A DNA stretch of 64,000 nucleotides from JACCTI01 sp038237435 (GTDB lineage Bacteria; Verrucomicrobiota; Verrucomicrobiia; Chthoniobacterales; UBA10450): NCBI GenBank assembly GCA_038237435.1, contig JBBRYT010000011.1, forward strand, positions 62,001 to 126,000, in the 5' to 3' direction. Every line of letters begins with the position of its first letter. Within the stretch, counting starts at the first letter, position 1. Below are positions 43,316 to 51,628 of this stretch, piece after piece. A model generated the notes under the pieces. It saw only the letters and a list, made by a program, of their open reading frames with translations. It was not told where the DNA came from and did no database searches. The position numbers were made by a program, and so were the translations under genes.

Positions 43316-43323
43316 AACTAGAA

Positions 43324-43980
43324 GTGATCACACCACAATTCCCAGAAGAACAAGCGCAGAGCGGTGACTCGACCGATCCACAGTACGATGCGCGCGTGAC
43401 GGTGCCAGTGTTGTGGGACAAGCAAGCGAAACGCATCGTCAGCAATTCCGATGACGAGATCATCCGAATGTTCAACTCGGAGTTCAGCGATTTCGCGAAG
43501 AATGATTATAACTTCCTCCCGGAGGACCTGCGCGCGCCGATTGATGAACTGAACGATCTGATTTATCGACGCGTGAACAACGGCGTTTACCGCGCCGGCT
43601 TCGCCACCCAACAAGCACCGTACCAACGCGCCGCGCGCAAACTTTTCGAAACTCTCGACGAACTCGACCAGCGGCTCGCGTCGCAACGTTATTTGTTTGG
43701 CGATCGCATGACCGAAACCGATTGGCGTCTGTTCCCGACCCTGATTCGTTTCGACGCCGTTTATCATGGTCACTTCAAATGCAACGTCCGCCGCATCGTC
43801 GATTACAAAAATCTCTGGCCGTATTTGCGCGATCTTTATCAGCACGAGGGTGTGGCCGAGACGGTTAATTTCGATCACATCAAGCGCCACTACTACATGA
43901 CGCACGAGCAGATTAACCCGACGCGCATCGTGCCGATCGGACCCGAGCTTGATTTAACACAGCCGCACGGACGAAAGTAA
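43324..43980 (+). pseudogene. Glutathionyl-hydroquinone reductase (YqjG/ECM4 family), 5'-truncated
   Basis: A 218-residue frame from a GTG. It aligns with the middle and C-terminal part of the xi-class GSTs: VTVPVLWDKQAKRIVSNSDD, EIIRMFNSEF, GVYRAGFATQQAPYQ, DRMTETDWRLFPTLIRFDAV, NLWPYLRDLYQ. Complete members have about 320 residues and begin with a thioredoxin-like half holding the catalytic Cys (CPWAHR-type). That half is absent, and the upstream bases are the palindromic element and the divergent gene. The remnant can hardly reduce glutathionyl-hydroquinones. The frame itself is intact, so loss may be recent or the remnant may be kept. It ends 6 bases before the pilus ATPase gene. Confidence 0.8.
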
Positions 43981-43986
43981 CCTCGC

Positions 43987-45690
43987 GTGCATCCGAACGA
44001 AGATTACGTGCTGAAAGTCCTCGAGGACGTGGGGCTGGTCACGAACTCGCAAATCGAAAAGGCGCGTTCGCGTTTGAATGGTGCGGCCAATGTCGTGGAT
44101 GTGCTGGTGCGCGACGGCGTCGTTTCTGAAACCGATATTTCGCGCACGCTCGCTACGCAGGCGCACATGGATTGGATCGATCTCTCGGCGAAAATCATTC
44201 CGCCGGATGTGATCAATCAGATTCGCGCCGAAGATGCGCGCCGCTTCAAGGTCGTTCCGGTTGGATTTGGTGAAACGGGATTGATCGTGGCGGTCAGCGA
44301 TCCGCTGGATATCGACACTATCGACAGCCTCAGTTTCTTGCTGCAACGCGAGATCGAATTGGTTTGCAGCAGTCCGGAAATAATTCGCGAGGCGCTGATC
44401 AAATATTACGGCACGGCCGATGAAGCCTCCGACATGTTGCAGCAACGGCTCGGTGACGATGTCGATCTTGGCCTCGAAATCACCGAGGGCGGCCCGCTCG
44501 AAACCGGCGACGAAACGGACGCGCCCATCATCAGGCTCGTCTCGATGTTGTTAGTCGAAGCACATCGTCTTGGGGCGAGCGACATTCATCTCGAGCCGCT
44601 CGAAAAAGTTTTTCGCGTGCGCTTTCGCATCGATGGCGTTTTGCAGGAAATGCAGGCGCCGCCGAAGCGGTTGCAATCCGCCATCGTCAGCCGGCTAAAA
44701 ATCATGACTGCCTCGATGAGTATCGCGGAAAAACGCCTCCCGCAGGACGGACGCATTCAGGTGAAGATCGCGAAGAAGCCGATCGACCTGCGCGTTTCCA
44801 CCATCCCGACCAACCACGGCGAAAGCGTAGTCATGCGCTTGCTCGACAAATCGAGTCTCACCCTCGGATTGCCCGAACTCGGATTTTTGAGCGACGACCA
44901 GGCAACATTCGAGCGACTGCTGCGTTTGCCGGATGGCATCCTGCTCGTGACCGGTCCGACCGGTTCGGGAAAAACGAGCACGCTCTACGCGTGTCTGCAT
45001 TACATGAACAAACCCGACCGCAAGATCATCACGGTCGAAGAGCCGGTCGAGTATCAGATGAACGGCATCAATCAGGTGCAGGTAAATAGCGACATCGGCA
45101 TGACTTTTCCGGCCGCGCTACGTTCCATTTTGCGGCAGGCGCCGAACATCATCATGATTGGTGAGATTCGCGATTTGGAGACGGCGTCGATCGCGACCAA
45201 CGCCAGCCTCACCGGCCATTTGGTTTTCAGCACCTTGCACACAAACGACGCGCCGTCGGCCGTCGCGCGTTTGGTCGATATCGGCATGCAACCGTTTTTG
45301 GTCGCGTCGTCCGTGCGCGCAATCATGGCGCAACGACTCGTTAGGCGGCTTTGCCCGCACTGCAAAGAGCCAAGTGAATTGAGCGAAACCGAATTGCGCG
45401 CGTTACGCATCGAAGCTTCACAGATGACCGAAGCGCAGGTGATGAAACCGGTCGGGTGCGAACGTTGTCGCGGCACGGGCTATCGCGGACGCATGGGCAT
45501 CTTCGAGATTTTCGTCATCGACGACGAAGTGCGGCACATGATCAACAACAAGAAACCAACGTTGCTCTTGCGCCAAAAAGCGCGCGAACTGGGCATGCGC
45601 ACCTTGCGCGAAGACGGCGTGCGCAAAGTTCTCGGCGGGATGACGTCAGCCGAAGAAGTAATCTCAATCACCCTCGGAGATGTGAACTGA
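43987..45690 (+). CDS. gspE: Type II secretion/type IV pilus assembly ATPase, first copy
   Basis: 567 residues from a GTG start. The N-terminal MshEN/GspE_N domain (about 1-150) leads to the secretion ATPase core: SDIHLEPLEKVFRVRFRIDG, Walker A GPTGSGKT at about 322-329, the Asp-box EEPVEYQMNGINQVQV, IGEIRDLETASIATNASLTG and the His box FSTLHTNDAPSAV. The zinc site is two CxxC pairs (CPHC, CERC). It powers pseudopilus or pilus assembly at the inner membrane. First gene of a gspE-gspE-gspF-gspG operon with overlapping reading frames. Carries GCCTAACGAG in reverse at 45337. Confidence 0.95.
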   Translation: MHPNEDYVLKVLEDVGLVTNSQIEKARSRLNGAANVVDVLVRDGVVSETDISRTLATQAHMDWIDLSAKIIPPDVINQIRAEDARRFKVVPVGFGETGLIVAVSDPLDIDTIDSLSFLLQREIELVCSSPEIIREALIKYYGTADEASDMLQQRLGDDVDLGLEITEGGPLETGDETDAPIIRLVSMLLVEAHRLGASDIHLEPLEKVFRVRFRIDGVLQEMQAPPKRLQSAIVSRLKIMTASMSIAEKRLPQDGRIQVKIAKKPIDLRVSTIPTNHGESVVMRLLDKSSLTLGLPELGFLSDDQATFERLLRLPDGILLVTGPTGSGKTSTLYACLHYMNKPDRKIITVEEPVEYQMNGINQVQVNSDIGMTFPAALRSILRQAPNIIMIGEIRDLETASIATNASLTGHLVFSTLHTNDAPSAVARLVDIGMQPFLVASSVRAIMAQRLVRRLCPHCKEPSELSETELRALRIEASQMTEAQVMKPVGCERCRGTGYRGRMGIFEIFVIDDEVRHMINNKKPTLLLRQKARELGMRTLREDGVRKVLGGMTSAEEVISITLGDVN

Positions 45691-47378
45691 TGAACAACAA
45701 TCAGGTCGCCGAGCTTTTTCTCGAGCAACACGTCCTGCAGCGGTCGCAGATCGATGATGTGCTGCAGGAAGCCAATCTGAATGGGAAAACGCTCGCCCAA
45801 ACCTTCGCCGATAACGGCTTGCTCGATGAACACCGGTTTTACGAGACTATTGCTGACTCGTTAGGCACCGAATTCGTTTCGCTCGATGGCCAGGAAATTC
45901 CGCCGGAAATTTTGCGCCTGATTCCGAGCGGACTAGCCCGCCTGCATCGTGCCCTGCCGATCGGCCTAACCGACAGCGGGATCACGGTCGCGTTGGTCGA
46001 TCCGCTCGACCCGCGCGCCGCGGAGGATTTACGTTTCGCGCTCGGAAAAGACATCCATGTCGTCGTCGCGCCGACAGATCAGATCGAAGAGCGGCTGAAA
46101 AAGTATTACGGGAGCGACACCTCCAGCATGGAGGACATCCTCAAACAGCTGGGCGAAACCGGCGAGCTGTTGCAGCTGCACGGCGATGAAGCGGCCGCGT
46201 CGGAGGTCGAAGCGGAAGCGAATGCGACGCCCATCATTCGCTTCGTCGATCTGATTTTGTTCCAGGCGATTCAGGATCGCGCGAGTGACATTCACTTCGA
46301 GCCATTCGAGCACGAATTTAAAATTCGTTATCGCGTCGATGGCGCGCTCTATGAAATGGCGCCACCGCCGCGACATCTGGCGCTCCCAGTGATTTCCCGC
46401 GTGAAAGTCATGGCGAATCTGAACATCGCTGAGCGTCGTTTGCCGCAGGACGGGCGTATCCAAAAGAATATCGCCGGCCGTGTCGTCGACATGCGTGTTT
46501 CGACTCTACCGACGCAATTTGGCGAAAGCGTCGTCCTGCGCGTCCTCGATCGCTCAAACGTGAACCTCGATCTCGAGGCGCTCGGCATGCCCGATTACAT
46601 TCACGATTACATCATCGACGTAATCAATCGGCCGAACGGAATTTTCATCGTGACCGGTCCGACCGGCTCGGGAAAAACGACGACGTTGTATTCGTGTTTG
46701 CGCAAGATCAACACGATCGATTCGAAACTGCTGACTGCGGAAGAACCGGTCGAGTACGATCTCGAAGGTATCATACAGGTGCCGGTGAATGAAGGTATCG
46801 GATTAACCTTCGCAAGAATTTTGCGCGCATTTCTCCGACAAGATCCCGACCGCATCATGGTCGGTGAAACACGCGACCTGGAAACGGCGCAGATCGCGAT
46901 TCAAGCATCTCTCACCGGACATTTGGTGTTTACGACCTTGCACACAAACGATGCGCCCGGCGCAGTGACACGCATGGTCGACATGGGCGTCGAACCGTTT
47001 CTCATTTCATCCACCCTCGAAGCGGTTCTAGGCCAACGACTGCTGCGCAGCATTTGTTCGAATTGCCGAACGCCTTACGAGCCAAACCAGACTTTCCTCG
47101 ATCAACTTGGACTTTCACGCCGCGACATCGGCGAGAAACAATTTTTCTACGGCAAAGGTTGTGAGGCGTGCAATCAGACCGGCTACAAAGGCCGTAAAGG
47201 TATTTACGAACTGATGAAGATCACCGATCCGATCCGCGAGTTGATTAACGAACGCGCGCCGACCGTGGTCTTGAAACAAAAAGCCGTCGAGCTCGGCATG
47301 GTCACGCTGCGGCAGGATGGTTTGCGCAGCATTTTCGATGGCGACACCACCATCGAAGAAGTGCTGAAATACACCTAG
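45690..47378 (+). CDS. gspE: Type II secretion/type IV pilus assembly ATPase, second copy
   Basis: 562 residues from ATG 45690, which overlaps the preceding TGA by one base (TGATG); an upstream extension to 45456 is a different frame of the first ATPase gene. The architecture matches its neighbour: MshEN N-terminus, SDIHFEPFEHEFKIRYRVDG, Walker A GPTGSGKT at about 320, MVGETRDLETAQIAIQASLT, and zinc CxxC pairs (CSNC, CEAC). The two paralogues differ substantially, so they may form a mixed motor or serve extension of different filaments. The dispersed 10-mer lies inside at 45857. Confidence 0.95.
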   Translation: MNNNQVAELFLEQHVLQRSQIDDVLQEANLNGKTLAQTFADNGLLDEHRFYETIADSLGTEFVSLDGQEIPPEILRLIPSGLARLHRALPIGLTDSGITVALVDPLDPRAAEDLRFALGKDIHVVVAPTDQIEERLKKYYGSDTSSMEDILKQLGETGELLQLHGDEAAASEVEAEANATPIIRFVDLILFQAIQDRASDIHFEPFEHEFKIRYRVDGALYEMAPPPRHLALPVISRVKVMANLNIAERRLPQDGRIQKNIAGRVVDMRVSTLPTQFGESVVLRVLDRSNVNLDLEALGMPDYIHDYIIDVINRPNGIFIVTGPTGSGKTTTLYSCLRKINTIDSKLLTAEEPVEYDLEGIIQVPVNEGIGLTFARILRAFLRQDPDRIMVGETRDLETAQIAIQASLTGHLVFTTLHTNDAPGAVTRMVDMGVEPFLISSTLEAVLGQRLLRSICSNCRTPYEPNQTFLDQLGLSRRDIGEKQFFYGKGCEACNQTGYKGRKGIYELMKITDPIRELINERAPTVVLKQKAVELGMVTLRQDGLRSIFDGDTTIEEVLKYT

Positions 47379-47417
47379 CATCTCGACACAGTTCGAGACT
47401 TTTCGTATTTTCGACTA

Positions 47418-48710
47418 ATGCCGCGCTACACCTACGTCGCCCTCGATTCGCGAGGTCAGGAGTCGACCGGTTTGGTCGATGCGAACTCGACGAACGAGGC
47501 GATCGGACAGTTGCGCCAGGCGGGTTATTTTCCGACTAACGTTTTCGAGGAGGGCAAAGCCACCGCGAAAGAGGTCAAAGCGGTAAAACAAAAAGCGAAA
47601 GCGATCAAAGCTGCCGCGCCCGCGAAAGAAAAGAAGGGCATCGTTCTTTTCGAGCGCAAGACGGTTAAGACGAAGATCCTCATGATCTTCACACGGCAGC
47701 TCGCGACGCTGATCGATTCCGGTCTGCCGCTGTTGCGTGCCCTGACCGTTTTGCAAAAGCAGGAGCGCGACAAGGTTCTCAAAAAAACGATCGGCAATTT
47801 GTCCGACGCCGTGCAGGGCGGCAGCACATTTTCCGAAGGCCTCTCGCATCATCCGAGAATTTTCAACGATCTTTACGTCAACATGGTGCGCGCGGGCGAA
47901 GTAGGTGGCGTGCTCGAGTTGGTCCTGACGCGTCTGGCTGAGTTCCAGGAGAAAGCGCAAAAGATCAAAAACAAAGTCAAAGCTGCGATGGTCTATCCGG
48001 TCATCGTCATGTGTCTGGCCATCGGTATTCTTTCATTCCTGCTGGTCTTCATCGTGCCGCGTTTCGAACAAATCTTTCACGACATGCTGGGCGATAAACC
48101 GCTTCCCACCATCACGCTTTTTGTCATCGGCGTGAGCAACGCGGTTAAGAATCACTGGGGTATAATTCTTTTTGTCGTCGCCGCGCTGATCGTCGGAATG
48201 AAAATAATGGGGCGCTCAAAGGGTGGCCGCGTTTTTCTTGATCGGGTGAAACTGCGCGCGCCACTCTTCGGCGATTTGATTCGCAAGACCGCCATCTCAC
48301 GTTTCTCGCGCACGCTCGGTACGCTGGTCACGAGTGGTGTGCCGATTTTGCAGGCACTCAACATCACGCGCGAAACGGCCGGCAACAGCATCATCGCCGG
48401 GGCGATCAATCAGGTGCACGATAGCGTGAAAGAAGGCGAATCGATCGTGCAACCACTGGAAGCGAGCGGCGCTTTTCCACCGATGGTCATCAGCATGATC
48501 GACGTCGGCGAAGAAACCGGGCAACTGCCTGAGATGCTTTTAAAGATCGCGGAAGTTTATGATGACGAAGTCGACAACTCCGTCGCCGGCCTGACTTCGA
48601 TGCTCGAGCCGATCATGATTGTTTTTCTTGCGGTCATCGTCGGCACGATTGTCATCGCCCTTTTTATGCCGCTGATCAGCATCATCAGCGGTTTGCAGCA
48701 ACAAACGTGA
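47418..48710 (+). CDS. gspF: Type II secretion/type IV pilus inner-membrane platform protein
   Basis: 430 residues. A short N-terminal domain (YTYVALDSRGQESTGLVDAN) and a Lys/Ala-rich linker of about 45 residues (VKAVKQKAKAIKAAAPAKEK) precede two T2SSF domains. Each has the typical start FTRQLATLIDSGLPLLRALT or FSRTLGTLVTSGVPILQALN. Three hydrophobic helices (VIVMCLAIGILSFLLVFIVP, the IILFVVAALIVGMKI segment, and the C-terminal VFLAVIVGTIVIALFM) fit the PilC/GspF topology. It couples the cytoplasmic ATPases to pseudopilin extraction. Its TGA overlaps the GTG of the pseudopilin gene. Confidence 0.95.
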   Translation: MPRYTYVALDSRGQESTGLVDANSTNEAIGQLRQAGYFPTNVFEEGKATAKEVKAVKQKAKAIKAAAPAKEKKGIVLFERKTVKTKILMIFTRQLATLIDSGLPLLRALTVLQKQERDKVLKKTIGNLSDAVQGGSTFSEGLSHHPRIFNDLYVNMVRAGEVGGVLELVLTRLAEFQEKAQKIKNKVKAAMVYPVIVMCLAIGILSFLLVFIVPRFEQIFHDMLGDKPLPTITLFVIGVSNAVKNHWGIILFVVAALIVGMKIMGRSKGGRVFLDRVKLRAPLFGDLIRKTAISRFSRTLGTLVTSGVPILQALNITRETAGNSIIAGAINQVHDSVKEGESIVQPLEASGAFPPMVISMIDVGEETGQLPEMLLKIAEVYDDEVDNSVAGLTSMLEPIMIVFLAVIVGTIVIALFMPLISIISGLQQQT

Positions 48711-49261
48711 ACAAGCGCCAAAGCGCCTTCACGCTCTTGGAGCTGCTGATCGTGATTGCGATCATCATCATCCTCGCAGGCTTGATTCTCGCGACCTCGG
48801 GCTACGCGCAAAAAAAAGGCGCGCGCTCGCGCGCCGAAGCAGAAATCGCGGCAATGTCGGCGGCGTTAGAAAGTTACAAAGCCGACAACGGAATTTATCC
48901 GACGAACAGCGACACGGAGGGTCTCGCCGCCAACAGAGATTTTAATGCAACCTCGACCAATTATGAGAAGGCGAGTTTGTATCTGTACGAACAAATAAGC
49001 GGCGACGCGACTGGCGCACGAACAGCCGGTGGCAAATCCTATATGAACTTTAAGCCGAACATGCTGAAGCCAGTTCCGCCCTCGGTGGATCCGGTGAAAG
49101 CCATTCGAGATCCTTTCGGAAATTCGTACGGATATTCCACGATCAAGGCTAAAACGCCCGCAGGAAACGACGGCTACAATCCGACATTCGATCTCTGGAG
49201 TACGGCAGGCACAATCAGCGGCACACCAACCGACCTCCAGCAATGGATCAAGAACTGGTAA
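48707..49261 (+). CDS. gspG: GspG-like major pseudopilin
   Basis: 184 residues from a GTG that overlaps the gspF stop. The prepilin N-terminus is SAFTLLELLIVIAIIIILAG, with the conserved Glu at +5 and a long hydrophobic helix. The residue before the cleavage site is Ala instead of the usual Gly. The globular part has GspG features (EAEIAAMSAALESYKADNGI YPTN-type spacing, DPFGNSYGYSTI, FDLWSTAGTIS). No prepilin peptidase or secretin gene is in the window. It ends in an inverted repeat shared with the convergent OmpA-like gene. Confidence 0.92.
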   Translation: MNKRQSAFTLLELLIVIAIIIILAGLILATSGYAQKKGARSRAEAEIAAMSAALESYKADNGIYPTNSDTEGLAANRDFNATSTNYEKASLYLYEQISGDATGARTAGGKSYMNFKPNMLKPVPPSVDPVKAIRDPFGNSYGYSTIKAKTPAGNDGYNPTFDLWSTAGTISGTPTDLQQWIKNW

Positions 49262-49285
49262 CGGCCTAACGAGTCGTTAGCCGTT
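49260..49285. terminator. Inverted pair of the dispersed motif between convergent genes
   Basis: The stretch from 49260 to 49285 contains GCCTAACGAG (49264-49273) followed directly by an inverted near-copy (TCGTTAGCC). The arms pair over about 12 bases with one bulged C and a 3-base loop. It includes part of the gspG stop codon, and the OmpA-like gene's stop TAA lies inside the second arm. No clear T-run follows on either strand. Convergent uptake-sequence pairs that serve as terminators are known from Neisseria and Haemophilus, and this looks like the same arrangement. Confidence 0.65.
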
Positions 49286-50347
49286 CGTATTGACTACGAT
49301 CACGACGCGACGATTTGGCCGTTGCCGCGCGATCTCCATTTGTTCTTCAGGCGTATTCGAAGCCGGCGCGACACCGCGCGGTGCGACCAGAAGTTTCGTT
49401 GCACCGAAACCGCGCGTCTCCACCTGCGCCGGATTAATTCCCATCGCCTGCACCAAATACTGTTTCACCCGGTCAGCTCGGCGCCCACTAAGGTCGAGGT
49501 TGTATTCATACGAACCTAACGAGTCAGTGTAGCCTTCCACGCGGAAAGTCGCCTTCGAGTTGCGTTTGATCAGGATCCCCAGCTTTTGCAATTGCTCGAT
49601 CGCGCCCGGGTCCAGGTCCGCGCTGTCGTAGCCGAACAACTGGTCGTTAGGCAAACGGATCGCCGTCCCGGAACCGAGTGGACCTTTTTGCGAGAGCAAG
49701 GAATCGAGATCGCTAAAGCCCGGCGCACGTCCGCGATTCGGACCGGCGCTGTCGTCCGGCAATTTGTTGAAAACATTCGGTTTCTTTATCGATGTGCTCG
49801 TCGCCAGTTCGGTGCCGGTTAAAGCCGGCTGGGGTCGACCGGAAACCGACGAGTCGTTCATCAAAGTTTGCTCCCGCGTGCCGTCCGAACTCTTTGAAAG
49901 AACCTGCGCGGTGCTGCGCTCAATTTCATTCATGATCGAAGTCGCGCTCGGATCGACTTTGGGTTGGTCCGGCAAAACGTTGCTGGTGTCGTCCGGCATC
50001 GCGGTCGTGGCATGAACTTCTTCGAGCAACTTGTCGAAAGATTTTTTCTCATCCGGCAGTTGCACGTCTGTCTTATCCGGCTCGGGTTTCGCCGCCTGAT
50101 TCGATTGATCCACACTGGCTTTATCGACGGGCTGCAGATCGACGTTCTTAACTTTGAAGGTCGCCGTCTGTTCCACCGGCTTAACAGCTGCTTCGAATCC
50201 CTGGAAACTTGTTCGATAAAAATAAAAGCAAAGACCGGCGTGCAAAATGAGTGAAAGAATCAAGCCGAGGAAAAGCCAGTTGCGCTGCTTGCTACCAGAC
50301 CAGATTGCTTCGTCGTCGAAGTCGCGCGGTTGTGGGGTTGATCTCAT
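49277..50347 (-). CDS. OmpA-family peptidoglycan-binding protein with N-terminal membrane anchor
   Basis: 356 residues. One transmembrane helix near the N-terminus (LFLGLILSLILHAGLCFYFY) is followed by a long low-complexity Asp/Lys/Pro/Ser-rich periplasmic linker (about 50-235). The C-terminal OmpA domain (about 240-356) has LFGYDSADLDPGAIEQLQKL, RVEGYTDSLGSYEYNLDLSG, RADRVKQYLVQAMGI and RPNRRVVIVV, with the peptidoglycan-contacting Asp/Arg pattern. The layout resembles TonB- or TolA-like spanning proteins, and it may tether envelope layers. Last gene of the dap/folK/panB operon, with an ATGA overlap with panB. Confidence 0.88.
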   Translation of the reverse strand: MRSTPQPRDFDDEAIWSGSKQRNWLFLGLILSLILHAGLCFYFYRTSFQGFEAAVKPVEQTATFKVKNVDLQPVDKASVDQSNQAAKPEPDKTDVQLPDEKKSFDKLLEEVHATTAMPDDTSNVLPDQPKVDPSATSIMNEIERSTAQVLSKSSDGTREQTLMNDSSVSGRPQPALTGTELATSTSIKKPNVFNKLPDDSAGPNRGRAPGFSDLDSLLSQKGPLGSGTAIRLPNDQLFGYDSADLDPGAIEQLQKLGILIKRNSKATFRVEGYTDSLGSYEYNLDLSGRRADRVKQYLVQAMGINPAQVETRGFGATKLLVAPRGVAPASNTPEEQMEIARQRPNRRVVIVVNTNG

Positions 50348-51120
50348 GAAACCTCAACAATTTGACGCAGATGAGGCTGCGTTCGTTCGATAAATGCGCG
50401 GGTGGCCTTGCGAATTTCTCCGGCCACATCCGTTTCCGTTCTCACAAACTTCGGTTTGAACCACGGAAAAAAACCGATCAAATCGTGCGTGACGAGAATT
50501 TGCCCGTCGCAGCTTTCGCCCGACCCGATGCCGATGGTCGGAATTTCCAGCGTCTCGCTGATTTGGCGCGCCGTTTCCGCCGCGACTAATTCGAGCACCA
50601 CGGAAAACGCGCCCGCTCTTTCGATGGCGCGCGCATCGTTCATGAGAGCATCCGCACTCGCCTGCGTCCGGCCTTTTAATTTGTAGCCGCCTTCTTCGCG
50701 CACACTTTGCGGCAACATCCCGATATGCGCCATTAACGGGATTCCCGCCTGCACGATCGCTTCGATTTGCGCGACGTGACTCGCACCGCCTTCGAGTTTC
50801 ACCGCCTGCGCTCCGGCTTCGATCAGGGTGCGCGCACTGGCGAGTGCGACCTTCGGTGTGTCGTAAGTGTGAATGGGCAAATCGGCCACGAGGAGCGCGC
50901 GTTTCACGCCGCGCGCGGCGGCGCGCGTGTGATGCACCATCATTTCGAGCGTGACCTCGGTAGTGTCTTCGTAACCAAGCACCACCATGCCTAACGAGTC
51001 ACCCACCAAAATGATGTCGATACCTTCTTCGTCGAGCAGACGCGCGGTCGGATAATCATAGGCGGTAAGCGACGTGATGCTTTCGCCGCGGCGCTTCTTC
51101 TCGCGAAAATCCTGCATCAC
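50344..51120 (-). CDS. panB: 3-methyl-2-oxobutanoate hydroxymethyltransferase
   Basis: 258 residues. It adds a hydroxymethyl group from methylene-tetrahydrofolate to ketoisovalerate, the first step of pantothenate synthesis. Family motifs are MTAYDYPTA-like SLTAYDYPTARLLDEEGIDI, LVGDSLGMVVLGYEDTTEVT, VADLPIHTYDTPKVALASAR, VKLEGGASH, MAHIGMLPQSV and GSGESCDGQILVTHDLIGFF. The N-terminus is slightly short but complete. It sits after folK in the operon, so the folate-dependent step and a folate-biosynthesis step are neighbours. The DVLG-region contains one motif copy at 50989, read as DSLG. Confidence 0.96.
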   Translation of the reverse strand: MMQDFREKKRRGESITSLTAYDYPTARLLDEEGIDIILVGDSLGMVVLGYEDTTEVTLEMMVHHTRAAARGVKRALLVADLPIHTYDTPKVALASARTLIEAGAQAVKLEGGASHVAQIEAIVQAGIPLMAHIGMLPQSVREEGGYKLKGRTQASADALMNDARAIERAGAFSVVLELVAAETARQISETLEIPTIGIGSGESCDGQILVTHDLIGFFPWFKPKFVRTETDVAGEIRKATRAFIERTQPHLRQIVEVS

Positions 51121-51127
51121 TTAGACG

Positions 51128-51628
51128 CTACCATTCGGCGGCGAATTTCACCAACGGTGTTGCGTCGGGTAGACGCCGCAATAATTCTGCCACCGTCGCA
51201 CTTTCTCCAGGAAGAATGAGATCGGGCCGAATCTCGACCAATGGTTCGAGCACAAAGCGGCGATCAAGCATGCGCGGGTGGGGCAATTGCAAATCGGGTT
51301 GTGAGATTTGCACGCCGCCGAAGTACAACAAATCCAGATCAAGCGTGCGCGGAGCGTTTCGTTCATGCGCCGCGGGACGCCCGTGCGTCTTCTCGATATT
51401 GCGCAACTCTCGCAGGAGCTCCTCGCCCGCGCCAGCGTAGCCGATCTCTATCACCGCGTTGAGAAATTTCCGCGTGTCCGGCGCGCAATCGACCGGCTCC
51501 GTTTCGTAAACTCCCGAGACTACAGTGGGCAATTCCACGCCCGGAAGACTAACGATTTCAGCCCGCCCAGCCTTCAGGTTAGCCAGCCGATCTCCCAGAT
51601 TTGAACCAAAGGCGATGCCGGCTCTCAC
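51128..51628 (-). CDS. folK: 2-amino-4-hydroxy-6-hydroxymethyldihydropteridine pyrophosphokinase
   Basis: About 166 residues from GTG 51628, whose GTGA overlaps the dapB stop; an upstream ATG at 51682 would lie inside dapB and is less likely. HPPK signatures are AGIAFGSNLGDRLANLKAGR, SGVYETEPVDC, LLRELRNIEKTHGR, the metal-binding APRTLDLDLLYFGG and LQLPHPRMLDRRFVLEPLVE. It transfers pyrophosphate from ATP to the pterin in folate synthesis. Normal length for the family. Confidence 0.94.
   Translation of the reverse strand: MRAGIAFGSNLGDRLANLKAGRAEIVSLPGVELPTVVSGVYETEPVDCAPDTRKFLNAVIEIGYAGAGEELLRELRNIEKTHGRPAAHERNAPRTLDLDLLYFGGVQISQPDLQLPHPRMLDRRFVLEPLVEIRPDLILPGESATVAELLRRLPDATPLVKFAAEW

Noticed and set aside
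45456..45689. Upstream extension of the second gspE gene
   Set aside because: It lies within the 3' end of the first gspE in another frame. The TGATG overlap and the conserved N-terminus support the start at 45690.
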